Below the pieces are notes generated by a model. That model made no database searches, had not been told where the DNA came from, and was given only the letters and a program-made list of their open reading frames with translations. The position numbers were made by a program, and so were the translations under genes. Positions 49,611 through 59,479 of a stretch of DNA of 64,000 nt are shown one piece after another (the first letter of the stretch is position 1; each line of letters opens with the position of its first letter). Where the stretch lies: positions 372,001-436,000 of the forward strand of contig CAWCUH010000001.1 in the NCBI GenBank assembly GCA_963798655.1. Reading direction: 5' to 3'. The stretch comes from CAVSMC01 sp963798655. GTDB lineage: Bacteria > Pseudomonadota > Gammaproteobacteria > Burkholderiales > Casimicrobiaceae.

Positions 49611-50807
49611 ATGCTCGAAGGCATCAAGGTGCTGAGCTTCACCCACTTTCTGCAGGGCCCATCGGCGGTGCAGATGCTCGCCGACCTCGGCGCCGACGTG
49701 ATCAAGGTGGAGCCGCCGACCGGCGCCTTCGAGCGCAGCTGGACGGGCCTCGACGCCTACGTCGCAGACGTCACCGTGTTCTTTCTGCTCGGCAATCGCA
49801 ACCAGCGCAGCATCACGCTCAACCTGCGCGACGACAAGGCGCGCGAGATCGTTTACCGGCTCGTGCGCGAAGCCGACGTGCTGGTCGAGAACTACCGGCC
49901 CGGCGTCATGAAGCGGCTCGGCCTCGACTATCAGACGCTCAACGACATCAACCCGAAGCTCGTCTATTGCTCGTGCACGGGCTACGGCGCCGATGGTCCG
50001 CACGTGAAGCGGCCCGGGCAGGATCTGCTGTTGCAGGCGATGAGCGGGCTCGCCGCGCTATCCGGTGCGGGCGATGCGCCGCCGACACCGACCGGCGCGG
50101 CGATCGTCGACCAGCACGCCGCGGCGCTCGCGGCGTTCGGAGTGCTTGCCGCGCTGTTGCAGCGGGCGAAGACGGGCCGCGGTTGCCAGGTCGAGAGCAA
50201 CCTGCTGAACGCGGCGCTCGACCTGCAGATCGAACCGTTCGCCTATTACCTCAACAAGGGTCCGTTGTGGCCGCGCGCGACGCCGGCGATCGGGACGCGC
50301 TCGCACGCGGCCCCTTACGGCATCTATCGCACCGCCGACGACTGGATCGCCATCTCGATGACCACGATGGACAAGCTCGCGGCCGCGTTCGAAATGCCGG
50401 ACCTCGCGAACTACACTGCCGCCGACCAGATTGGCCGACGCGAGGAGATCAACAGGATCGTCCACGATCGCATCGGCCAGCGAACGACCGAGCATTGGAT
50501 GGCCGCGTTCGACGTGGCAGACATCTGGTATGCGCCGGTGAACGAATATCCGGACGTCGAGCGCGATCCGCAGGTCGCGTGGAATCGCGTCATCATGGAG
50601 TTCGACTATCCGGGCGCCGGCACGATCCGCGTGCTCGCGCATCCGGTGCGCTACGACGGGCAGGCACCCGTCTTGCGACGGCGCCCACCACGCCTCGGCG
50701 AGCACACGCGCGAAGTGCTGCGCGAGGCGGGCTACGCGGACTCGGAGATCGACGCATTGGCGGGCGCGGGCGCCGTCGTACTGCAGCCGCAACGCACCGC
50801 CGCGTGA
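49611..50807 (+). CDS. CaiB/BaiF CoA-transferase family protein (copy 2)
   Basis: A 398-residue family III CoA-transferase, the same length as copy 1 and alike in layout (LEGIKVLSFTHFLQGPSAVQMLADLGADVI read in parts; ENYRPGVMKRLGLDY; PGQDLLLQAMSGLAALSG with the catalytic Asp). It starts 21 bases after the acyl-CoA dehydrogenase and its stop overlaps the ATG of the ProC-like gene. It probably forms the CoA thioester used by the dehydrogenase and MaoC hydratase. Confidence 0.9.
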   Translation: MLEGIKVLSFTHFLQGPSAVQMLADLGADVIKVEPPTGAFERSWTGLDAYVADVTVFFLLGNRNQRSITLNLRDDKAREIVYRLVREADVLVENYRPGVMKRLGLDYQTLNDINPKLVYCSCTGYGADGPHVKRPGQDLLLQAMSGLAALSGAGDAPPTPTGAAIVDQHAAALAAFGVLAALLQRAKTGRGCQVESNLLNAALDLQIEPFAYYLNKGPLWPRATPAIGTRSHAAPYGIYRTADDWIAISMTTMDKLAAAFEMPDLANYTAADQIGRREEINRIVHDRIGQRTTEHWMAAFDVADIWYAPVNEYPDVERDPQVAWNRVIMEFDYPGAGTIRVLAHPVRYDGQAPVLRRRPPRLGEHTREVLREAGYADSEIDALAGAGAVVLQPQRTAA

Positions 50808-51646
50808 TGGCTGTTTCGTCGCTGCGCGCGGGTTTCGTCGGCACAGGCACGATAACCTCGGCGATCGTCACCGGCATGTGCGCCGATGAAGCGTCGTCCG
50901 GCCGCATCGCGCTGTCGCCGCGAAACCGCGATGTCGCGTCGCGGCTGGCCGCGCGGTTCGCGCGAGTGACCGTCGCGGAGTCGAACCAGGACGTGCTCGA
51001 TTGCAGCGATGTCGTGTTCCTCGCCGTGCGACCGCAGGTGGCGCAGGACGTGCTCGCACCACTGACGTTCAGGTCCGATCACCGCGTAATCAGTCTCGTC
51101 GCGACGTTTTCTCGCGACCGGATCGCCGCGCTCGTGCAGCCCGCCGGCACGGTCGCCTGCGCGGTGCCGCTGCCCACGGTGGCCGACCGGCTCGGCCCGA
51201 CGGCGATCTTTCCTCCCGACAGCGTCGCTGCCGCGATCTTCGGACGGCTCGGCACGGCCATCGAAGTGACGTCCGAGGACGAATTCCGCGCGCTCTGGAG
51301 CACCACTGCGATGATGGCGACGTTCTTCCTGCTGCTCGACGCGTTGTGCTCGTGGCTGACGAGCCACGGGGTGCCGCCCTCGCGAGCGCGCGACTACATC
51401 GCGACGATGTTCGGCGGGCTGGGCGGCGTCGCACGAAGCGGCAGCGCGTCGTTCGCTCGTCTCGCCGACGAGTTCGCCACCAAAGGCGGACTGAACGAGC
51501 AATGCGCCGAAGAGCTCAGGCAGGCCGGCGTGTTCGACGCATGCTCGCGCGCACTCGACTCGGTGCTCGCGCGCCTGCAACACGGCGGATCTACGCCGCC
51601 GGCGGATGGTGGAGCGGGCGCATCGCAGCGGCGCGGGCCGCGTTGA
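50807..51646 (+). CDS. Pyrroline-5-carboxylate reductase-like (ProC family) protein
   Basis: A 279-residue NAD(P)-binding protein with the Rossmann opening LRAGFVGTGTITSAIVTGM, VVFLAVRPQVAQDVL, and a C-terminal ATKGGLNEQCAEELRQAG that stands where authentic ProC has the PGGTT proline-loop motif. It is therefore a divergent ProC paralogue rather than a sure proline biosynthesis enzyme; reduction of another imine or keto compound is possible. The start overlaps the CoA-transferase stop by one base, so it is part of that operon. Confidence 0.78.
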   Translation: MAVSSLRAGFVGTGTITSAIVTGMCADEASSGRIALSPRNRDVASRLAARFARVTVAESNQDVLDCSDVVFLAVRPQVAQDVLAPLTFRSDHRVISLVATFSRDRIAALVQPAGTVACAVPLPTVADRLGPTAIFPPDSVAAAIFGRLGTAIEVTSEDEFRALWSTTAMMATFFLLLDALCSWLTSHGVPPSRARDYIATMFGGLGGVARSGSASFARLADEFATKGGLNEQCAEELRQAGVFDACSRALDSVLARLQHGGSTPPADGGAGASQRRGPR

Positions 51647-51681
51647 TGTCGCGCGCCGCTGTGACGCCGCTGCGGCGCGAG

Positions 51682-52587
51682 TTACATCGGATTGCCGCCG
51701 CGCTTCAACGCCGCGATCGTCGCTTCGATGATCGCAGCGACGCGCCGGCGCTCATCGCCTTCCAGTGGCAGCCGCGGCGCGCGCACCCATTCCGGCGCGC
51801 CGTAAACGAGTTGCTCGGCGAGTTTCACGTACTGCACGAGCTTCACGTGCGTGTCGAGATGAAAGGCCGGCGTCAGCGTTCGATACAGCGTTCGCATTTC
51901 GGCGAAGCGGCCGCGGGCGCACGCATCGAACAGCGACACGCATTCGCCGGGCCAGGCGTTGGCCATGCCGGAAACCCAGCCGGTCGCACCGAGCGCCATG
52001 CTCTCCAGAATCAGGTCGTCGACGCCGCAGAACACGTCGAAGCGGTCGCCGAGCGCGTTGAAAATGTCGGTGACGCGCCGGATGTCGCCGCTTTCCTCCT
52101 TGATGCACTGAATCGTGCGAACCTCGGCGAGCTCGCGCAGCACCGGCGGCGTCACGTCGACCTTGTACGCGACCGGGTTGTTGTAGATCATGATCGGCAG
52201 ATCGGTCGCGGCTCCGATCGTCCTGAACCATTCGGCCGTCTCGCGCGCATCCGTCATGTACGCGAGACTCGGAAAGACCATCAGTCCTTCGGCGCCGAAG
52301 CGCTGATAAGCGCGCGCAGACGCGGTCGCGTTCGCCGTGGAGATTTCGGCCAGACCGCAGAGCAAGGGAACGCGGCCGGCGACGACCTCCTTCGCAGCAC
52401 GCACGACCGACTCCCGCTCTTCCGCCGTCATCGACGCGTTCTCGCCGAGCATCGGCAGGACGACGATACCGCGAACTCCGTTGTCGATCAGTCGCGCGAT
52501 GCTCGCTTGCGTCGAAGGAAGGTCGACGGCGCCGTCCTGGTGCAGCTTCGTCGTCACAGCGGGAAAAACACCGGACCAGCGTCCCAT
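51682..52587 (-). CDS. Dihydrodipicolinate synthase/N-acetylneuraminate lyase family protein
   Basis: A 301-residue TIM-barrel Schiff-base aldolase. The lysine lies in IQCIKEESGDIRR, the conserved tyrosine in IMIYNNPVAYKVDV, and the N-terminal GVFPAVTTKLHQDGAVD and LPMLGENASMTAEER match the family. Members cleave or dehydrate 2-keto-3-deoxy sugar acids as well as making dihydrodipicolinate. In this catabolic setting a sugar-acid lyase or dehydratase is more likely than lysine synthesis. The start ATG faces the divergent hydroxyacid dehydrogenase gene 196 bases away. Confidence 0.85.
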   Translation of the reverse strand: MGRWSGVFPAVTTKLHQDGAVDLPSTQASIARLIDNGVRGIVVLPMLGENASMTAEERESVVRAAKEVVAGRVPLLCGLAEISTANATASARAYQRFGAEGLMVFPSLAYMTDARETAEWFRTIGAATDLPIMIYNNPVAYKVDVTPPVLRELAEVRTIQCIKEESGDIRRVTDIFNALGDRFDVFCGVDDLILESMALGATGWVSGMANAWPGECVSLFDACARGRFAEMRTLYRTLTPAFHLDTHVKLVQYVKLAEQLVYGAPEWVRAPRLPLEGDERRRVAAIIEATIAALKRGGNPM

Positions 52588-52783
52588 CGAACCCCCGGCC
52601 GTTGCAGGCAATGAACGCGTCGATTTGCAGCGTCGATGAGCCCAAATGATACTCCCGCACGACGTTCGCTTCGCGTACGCTTTGCACGCGTGCTTGATCG
52701 AGGCGGCGTGTGGCAACAGGACGCCGCTCCGCCGGCCTTTTGTTGCCCGCGTGGCCGGGGGCGCTCGCGTATGAACCGACACG

Positions 52784-53971
52784 ATGACTGACTCGGGCGC
52801 AACAGGACGGCTGCGGCACCTGCTTTCGCTGGACGATTTCGAGGCCGCCGCGCGCAGCCATCTTCCGCGATGCATCTTCGGCTACGTTGCCGGTGCGGCC
52901 GAGACCGACTGGTCGCTGAGGGACAACCGCGACGCGTTCTCCGAGCTCGGGTTCCTGCCGCGCGTTCTCGTCGACGTGTCGAAGCGCTCGCCGGCGACGG
53001 AACTGTTGGGCCATTCGTACGCGGTGCCGTTCGGCATCGCGCCGCTCGGCATCGCTGCGTTGTATGCATACCGCGGCGACATCGCTCTCGCGGCGGCGGC
53101 GCGCGCGGCGAACGTGCCGATGATCATGAGCGGATCGTCGCTGATCCGGCTGGAGGAGGTCGCGCAGCAAACCAGGGACGTCTGGTTCCAGGCTTATCTT
53201 CCGGGCGACGTGCCGCGGATCACCGAGCTGATCGCGCGAGTCGCGCAGGCCGGGTTCGAAACGCTCGTCATCACCGTCGATTCGCAGGTCGCGGGCAATC
53301 GAGAGAACAATATCCGCGCCGGTTTTTCCACACCGCTGCGGCCCACGTTGCGTCTCGCCTGGGACGGAGTCACGCATCCGCGATGGCTATTCGGCACGGC
53401 GTTGCGCACGCTGTTGCGCCATGGCATGCCGCATTTCGAGAACAACTATGCGACGCGTGGCCCGCCGATCGTTTCGCCGAGCATCCTGCGCGACTATTCC
53501 GATCGCGGACACCTGACGTGGGAGCACCTGCGTCTCGTCCGTCGCCTGTGGAACGGAACGCTCGTGGTGAAGGGCGTTCTCGACAAGCGGGACGCGCGTG
53601 CGGCGCGTGAAGCGGGCGCCGATGGGATCATCGTCTCGAACCATGGCGGACGCCAGCTCGACGGCGCGATCTCGGCGTTGCGCGTGCTCCCGGAAATCGC
53701 GGCGGCATGCGCCGACATTCCGGTGATGATGGACGGCGGGGTTCGCCGCGGCACCGACGTGCTGAAGGCGCTCGCGCTGGGCGCGAGATTCGTCTTCGTC
53801 GGACGGCCGTTCGGCTACGCAGCCGCGATCGGCGGCGAGGCCGGCGTGCGCCATGCGATCGGCTTGCTCGCCGCCGAAGTGCACCGCGACATGGCGATTC
53901 TCGGCGTCACTGACTTGCGGGACCTCGGTCCGCAATGGCTGTTGCGCACGAAAGCCGGCGCTGTCTATTAG
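52784..53971 (+). CDS. FMN-dependent alpha-hydroxyacid dehydrogenase (LldD-like)
   Basis: A 395-residue FMN TIM-barrel enzyme of the lactate/glycolate/mandelate oxidising family. It shows the N-terminal YVAGAAETDWSLRDNR (active-site region), FQAYLPGD, the catalytic lysine in LVVKGVLDKRDA, the active-site histidine in VSNHGGRQLDGA, and the phosphate site MDGGVRRGTDVLKALALGA. It oxidises a 2-hydroxyacid to a 2-oxoacid. Divergent from the DapA-family gene, it could supply that lyase with a 2-oxoacid (inference). It converges on the GH88-like copy 2. Confidence 0.9.
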   Translation: MTDSGATGRLRHLLSLDDFEAAARSHLPRCIFGYVAGAAETDWSLRDNRDAFSELGFLPRVLVDVSKRSPATELLGHSYAVPFGIAPLGIAALYAYRGDIALAAAARAANVPMIMSGSSLIRLEEVAQQTRDVWFQAYLPGDVPRITELIARVAQAGFETLVITVDSQVAGNRENNIRAGFSTPLRPTLRLAWDGVTHPRWLFGTALRTLLRHGMPHFENNYATRGPPIVSPSILRDYSDRGHLTWEHLRLVRRLWNGTLVVKGVLDKRDARAAREAGADGIIVSNHGGRQLDGAISALRVLPEIAAACADIPVMMDGGVRRGTDVLKALALGARFVFVGRPFGYAAAIGGEAGVRHAIGLLAAEVHRDMAILGVTDLRDLGPQWLLRTKAGAVY

Positions 53972-53992
53972 AGCCGGTTGGACATGTCGATT

Positions 53993-55159
53993 CTAGATGT
54001 CGGTGGCGCTGACGACGCCGGAAAGCGCCTGCAGCGACGCGAACAGGAAGTACGAGCCGAAAACGAGCTCGGCATTGAGCGCCTGGTCCTGCGACCGGGA
54101 ATCGTGCCGCTTGTTGAAACAGCCGCCGATCAGCATGCCGCGCGGCGCGGTGTCGCCGGCGGCCGTGGGTGTCAGATAGCCGCCGATCAGCGCGCGCGCC
54201 GTACGCTCGCCCGCTTCGCGATAGCGCGCGCGCCGCTTCGCGTCGGGCACCACAGCGGCGAGCTTCAGCAGCGCCGCGCACACGATCGCCGTCGCGGCGG
54301 TGTCGCGCTCCGTGTTCGGAATCGACGGATCGTCGAAGTCCCAGAACGCGACGCCGTCGGCCGGCACGTGGCCGAGCCACCAGTCGGCGGCTGCCACGCT
54401 CTGCGCGAGCCAGCGCGTTTGCGCTGCGCACTGCGCGAAACCCATCGCCGAGTAGAGCATCCCCCACGCCTGCGCGCGCCCCCAGATGCTCGTGTCGCTG
54501 AAGCCCTTGTGCGTGAAGTAGCGCATGACTTCGCCAGTGGCGCTGTCGAGCTCGCTCGACTGGATGATCGAGCCGTCGTCGTGGCAATGAACGTCGAGCA
54601 CGCGCGTAGTGTGGCGTGCGGCGACGTCGGCATACGAGTCGTCGCCGCTCTGCCGGCTCGCCCAGAACAGCAGCGGTGCGGCCTGCAGCGAATCGATGCT
54701 GCTGAACGAACGGCCGGTCTCTCCGGCCTCCTCGGCATCCTTGCCGAGCGGTATCAGCCCGAGGCGACGGTCGAACTGGCTGCGCAGCGATTGCGCGACT
54801 TCCATCGCGATGGCGCAGCCCGTGTCGTCGGACGAGATCACCTGGCCGAGCGCCGCGCCGCAGTAAAAGCCGAACCCCTTGAACGCGGTCTCAAGGTTCG
54901 CGCGGCGCTGCAGGCGCAGGCACCAGACGCGCGCGAGATCGCGAAAGCTGTCGTCGCCCGTCATCTTGTGAGCGAGCCACAGCATTCCGGGCCAAGCGCC
55001 GCCGGTCCAGTCGCCGTCCGGCGTCGTCGTCCATTCGCCGGTGCGCGCGTTCGCCCAATGCGGGAATGCGTCGCCAAGAACCTCCGTCGTCTGCCGGATA
55101 CGATGCAGCATCTCGCCGGCGGCGCGACGCCATTCGTTCGGCGTGTGCAGGGTCGACAT
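53993..55159 (-). CDS. GH88-like (alpha/alpha)6 hydrolase (copy 2), one catalytic Asp missing
   Basis: A 388-residue protein with the same overall pattern as copy 1: DGDWTGGAWPGMLWLAHKM, SIDSLQAAPLLFWASRQSGD (second Asp position kept), TSIWGRAQAWGMLYSAMGF, and a C-terminal LNAELVFGSYFLFASL. At the place where copy 1 has THDIGF, this one reads FKGFGFYCG, so the first acidic residue and the histidine are absent. It may act on a different bond, or be a GH105-like or binding protein. It is followed 25 bases on by a MaoC gene... in the same direction upstream of it lies none; order on the minus strand is GS, MaoC, then this gene. Confidence 0.75.
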   Translation of the reverse strand: MSTLHTPNEWRRAAGEMLHRIRQTTEVLGDAFPHWANARTGEWTTTPDGDWTGGAWPGMLWLAHKMTGDDSFRDLARVWCLRLQRRANLETAFKGFGFYCGAALGQVISSDDTGCAIAMEVAQSLRSQFDRRLGLIPLGKDAEEAGETGRSFSSIDSLQAAPLLFWASRQSGDDSYADVAARHTTRVLDVHCHDDGSIIQSSELDSATGEVMRYFTHKGFSDTSIWGRAQAWGMLYSAMGFAQCAAQTRWLAQSVAAADWWLGHVPADGVAFWDFDDPSIPNTERDTAATAIVCAALLKLAAVVPDAKRRARYREAGERTARALIGGYLTPTAAGDTAPRGMLIGGCFNKRHDSRSQDQALNAELVFGSYFLFASLQALSGVVSATDI

Positions 55160-55184
55160 CGTGTGGTCTCGAAACGGACGAAGA

Positions 55185-55646
55185 TCAACCGGCCGGGCGC
55201 GACTCGGTACGGGCGTTGGGGGTCCACTTGAGGATGTGGCGGCCGACGGCGACCAGCTGGTCGTCCTGGTTCTTCACCTCGATCTTCGCCGTTGTCCGTT
55301 GCCGCGCCTCGTCGATGCCGTCGATCGTGTAGGTCACGGTGACGGTATCGTTGAAGAACACTGGCTTCAAAAAGCGTATGCCGTCGTAGCCGAGCGATAC
55401 CGGCGTCGATTCGATCCCCTTGCGCAGGCTCTCCTCGATCATCCGGGTCGATGTCGTCGACATGAACCCGACGAGCAGCGCTCCATGCGCGATGCGTCGA
55501 CCATAGATCGAGCGCTTCATGAATTGATCGTCGACGTGATTCTGCGACAGGTCGCCGGTGACGCCGGCGAACAGGTAGACGTCGCTTTCACCCACCGTCT
55601 TCGAAAACGCAACGGTGTCGCCGATACGCACGTGCATCATCGCCAT
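55185..55646 (-). CDS. MaoC-family hydratase (copy 2)
   Basis: A 153-residue hot-dog protein. FAGVTGDLSQNHVDDQFM carries the Asp and His pair, and YGRRIAHGALLVGF the conserved histidine that is lost in copy 1. The ending ALxV-GRHILKW is typical of MaoC dehydratases. The start ATG is 11 bases after the glutamine-synthetase-like gene, giving a minus-strand unit of ligase, hydratase, GH88-like. It is about as similar to copy 1 as expected for family paralogues: the first 50 residues align without gaps. Confidence 0.87.
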   Translation of the reverse strand: MAMMHVRIGDTVAFSKTVGESDVYLFAGVTGDLSQNHVDDQFMKRSIYGRRIAHGALLVGFMSTTSTRMIEESLRKGIESTPVSLGYDGIRFLKPVFFNDTVTVTYTIDGIDEARQRTTAKIEVKNQDDQLVAVGRHILKWTPNARTESRPAG

Positions 55647-55657
55647 CTGCCAGGTCC

Positions 55658-57031
<1,374 letters not shown>

Positions 57032-57129
57032 CACGGGTCTCCTGGCGGTCGCGCACCCGGTCGTCCGCCGGGCTTCGAGGCCCGTCGATTCTAGCGCAGT
57101 GGCACAATGCCTGCTTCGCGGCCGCGCCC

Positions 57130-58011
57130 ATGCCGAATCACGATCGCCCGCGCATCGTCGCGCTCGCCGAGCTCCATCTCGCCGTCGTTCTGTTCGGTTT
57201 CGCAGGGCTGTTCGGCAAATGGATCGCGCTCGCGCCGCTGCTGCTCGTGCTCGGGCGCACGCTGATCGCTGCCGCCGCGCTCGGCGCGTTGCGAGCCGTG
57301 CGTGCCGATGCGCGCGCGCCGTTCGACATCCGACTCGCGGCGAACGGCGTCGTGCTCGCCGTGCACTGGACCGCGTTCTTCGCGGCGATCCAGGTGTCGA
57401 CCGTCGCGATCGGCTTGCTCGGGCATGCGAGCTTTCCGCTGTTCGTGCTCGCGTTCGAGCGCATCGGCGGCCGTCGCCTTGCCGCGCGCGAGCTTGCGGC
57501 CGCGCTACTGGTCACCGTCGGGCTCGTCGTGCTCGTCCCGGAGCTGTCGTGGAGCAATCATGCAGTGAAAGGACTCGCGTACGGCGTGCTCGCCGGCGCG
57601 ACGTTCGCGCTGCTCGCCGTGATGAACCGCCGCTGGGCGGCCGCGCGGCCGGCTACCGACGTCGCGTTCTGGCAGAACGCATGGGCGTCGCTCGCGCTTG
57701 TCGTCGTCGCCGTTGTAACGGGGAGCGTGCCGTCGATCGGCGCGCGCGACGCGGCGCTGCTGATCGTGCTCGGCGTCGTGTGCACGGCCGGCGCGCACAC
57801 GCTGTTCATCGCGAGCATGAAATCATTGACCGCACACGCGGCGAGCGTCGTCGCGGCGCTCGAGCCCGTGTACGGCATCGCGCTCGCGTGGATGCTGCTC
57901 GGCGAAGCGCCGGCCTCGCGAACGCTCGGCGGCGCGGTGCTCATCGTCAGCGCCGCGTTGGTCGCGACGCGGCGCGCGCATATCGCCGATTCGGTAGAAT
58001 TCACGAAGTGA
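57130..58011 (+). CDS. DMT-superfamily (EamA) transporter
   Basis: A 293-residue membrane protein with ten hydrophobic segments and two EamA repeats. The N-terminal ELHLAVVLFGFAGLFGKWIA and C-terminal VAALEPVYGIALAWMLLGEAP are typical for exporters of amino acids and related metabolites. It is divergent from the PuuA-like gene over about 98 bases and is followed 14 bases on by the 6-phosphogluconate dehydrogenase gene. Confidence 0.87.
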   Translation: MPNHDRPRIVALAELHLAVVLFGFAGLFGKWIALAPLLLVLGRTLIAAAALGALRAVRADARAPFDIRLAANGVVLAVHWTAFFAAIQVSTVAIGLLGHASFPLFVLAFERIGGRRLAARELAAALLVTVGLVVLVPELSWSNHAVKGLAYGVLAGATFALLAVMNRRWAAARPATDVAFWQNAWASLALVVVAVVTGSVPSIGARDAALLIVLGVVCTAGAHTLFIASMKSLTAHAASVVAALEPVYGIALAWMLLGEAPASRTLGGAVLIVSAALVATRRAHIADSVEFTK

Positions 58012-58025
58012 ACACGGAGGCGCGA

Positions 58026-58937
58026 ATGGAAATCGGAATCGTCGGTCTCGGACGCATGGGCGGCAACATGGCGCGGCGGCTCTCGCGCAACGGCGTTCGT
58101 GTCGTCGGGCACACCCGCAGCGAGCAGACACGCAACGAGTTCGCGACCGAAGGCGTCATCACCGCCGCGCCGTCGATCGGCGCGCTGGTGCGCGCACTCG
58201 CCGCGCCGCGGGTCGTGTGGATCATGCTGCCGGCCGGCGCACCGACGGATGCGGCGATCGACGAGGCACGCAAGGAGCTCGCACCCGGCGACACGATCGT
58301 CGACGGCGGCAACGCGAACTACAAGGATTCGCAGCGGCGCGGCGCGTCGCTCGCGTCGGCGAAGATCCACTTCGTCGACTGCGGCGTGTCGGGCGGCGTC
58401 TGGGGGCTCGACAACGGCTACGCGATGATGTTCGGCGGCGACGCCGACGGCGCGCGCGCCGTCGAGCCGTTCGTGAGGATCCTCGCGCCCGGGCCGGACC
58501 GCGGCTGGCTGCACTGCGGCCCGGCCGGCTCGGGACACTTCACCAAGATGATCCACAACGGCATCGAGTACGGGATGATGGAAGCGCTCGCCGAGGGCTT
58601 CGCGCTGCTGAAGGGCAAGCAGGAGTTCAACCTCGACGTCGCTGCGATCGCCGAGATGTGGCGCTACGGCAGCGTCGTGCGGTCGTGGCTGCTCGATCTC
58701 ACCGCCGACTTCCTCGCGAAGGATCCGAACTGCGGCGGCATCGCGCCTGTCGTCGCCGACTCCGGCGAAGGCCGCTGGACCGTCGACGAGGCGGTCGAGC
58801 AGGGCGTGCCGGCGCCGGTGCTCGCGATCGCATTGATGGCGCGCTTCGCGAGCCAGGGCAAGGACGAGTACGGCAACAAGCTGCTGGCGATGATGCGCAA
58901 GGGCTTCGGCGGTCACGCGATCGTCAAGGGCGAATGA
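58026..58937 (+). CDS. gnd: 6-phosphogluconate dehydrogenase, decarboxylating (short GndA-type)
   Basis: A 303-residue enzyme converting 6-phosphogluconate to ribulose 5-phosphate and CO2. It has the NAD(P) motif IGIVGLGRMGGNMARRL, VDGGNANYKDS, the family GVSGGVWGLDNGYAMM, and the catalytic lysine in SGHFTKMIHNGIEYGMM. Length and the absence of the long C-terminal domain mark the short, often NAD-preferring, group. The stop overlaps the gluconokinase ATG (ATGA), so gluconate phosphorylation and 6-phosphogluconate oxidation are coupled. Confidence 0.93.
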   Translation: MEIGIVGLGRMGGNMARRLSRNGVRVVGHTRSEQTRNEFATEGVITAAPSIGALVRALAAPRVVWIMLPAGAPTDAAIDEARKELAPGDTIVDGGNANYKDSQRRGASLASAKIHFVDCGVSGGVWGLDNGYAMMFGGDADGARAVEPFVRILAPGPDRGWLHCGPAGSGHFTKMIHNGIEYGMMEALAEGFALLKGKQEFNLDVAAIAEMWRYGSVVRSWLLDLTADFLAKDPNCGGIAPVVADSGEGRWTVDEAVEQGVPAPVLAIALMARFASQGKDEYGNKLLAMMRKGFGGHAIVKGE

Positions 58938-59464
58938 TCGTCGTGATGATGGGTGTGTCGGGCTCGGGCAAGACGAGCGTCGGCCGCCGCGTCGCCGAAG
59001 CGCTCGGATGGCCGTTCATCGAGGGCGACGATTTCCATCCGCCGGAGAACGTCGAGAAGATGCGCGCGGGCACACCGCTCGACGACGCCGATCGCTGGCC
59101 GTGGCTCGACCGGCTCGCAGACGAAATCGCCGCCATTGCCGCGCGCGGCGGCAGCGCGGTCGTCGCATGCTCGGCGTTGAAGCAGGCGTATCGCGACCGG
59201 CTCGCGGCCAAGGCGCCGCCAGGCACCGTGCGCTTCGTGCATCTTGCCGGCACGTACGACGAGATCGCCGCGCGCGTCGCCGCGCGCAAGCATCGCTACA
59301 TGCCGGCGTCGCTGCTCACGAGCCAGTTCGCGACGCTCGAGCCGCCGCGCGACGCCATCGTCGTCGGCATGTATCCGAGCGCCGCGGAGCGCGTCGCCGC
59401 GATCGTCGACGCGATCCGCAACAGCGAGGGTCAGAGTGCTGGCTCCCGCGACGCTTCACTCTGA
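58934..59464 (+). CDS. gntK: Gluconokinase, with REP-encoded C-terminus
   Basis: A 176-residue P-loop kinase (GVSGSGKTSVGRRVA; EGDDFHPPENVEKMRAGTPLDD; ACSALKQAYRDRL) that phosphorylates gluconate to 6-phosphogluconate. Core homology ends near VAAIVDAIRNS; the last 12 or so residues (EGQSAGSRDASL) and the stop codon come from an inverted repeat at 59425-59470. The normal stop seems to have been replaced by insertion of the repeat, with the kinase fold left intact. Confidence 0.92.
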   Translation: MIVVMMGVSGSGKTSVGRRVAEALGWPFIEGDDFHPPENVEKMRAGTPLDDADRWPWLDRLADEIAAIAARGGSAVVACSALKQAYRDRLAAKAPPGTVRFVHLAGTYDEIAARVAARKHRYMPASLLTSQFATLEPPRDAIVVGMYPSAAERVAAIVDAIRNSEGQSAGSRDASL

Positions 59465-59470
59465 CCCTCG
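59425..59470. repeat. REP-like palindrome (GGGTCAGAGTG type) at the gntK 3' end
   Basis: CGAGGGTCAGAGTG (59425-59438) and its exact complement CACTCTGACCCTCG (59457-59470) form 14-base arms around an 18-base loop. The TGA within the right arm is the gntK stop codon. Sequences of this kind are repeated in many proteobacterial genomes. It differs from the lepA-lepB palindrome. It could also work as a 3'-end hairpin between gntK and metC. Confidence 0.8.
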
Positions 59471-59479
59471 AATGCGCGC

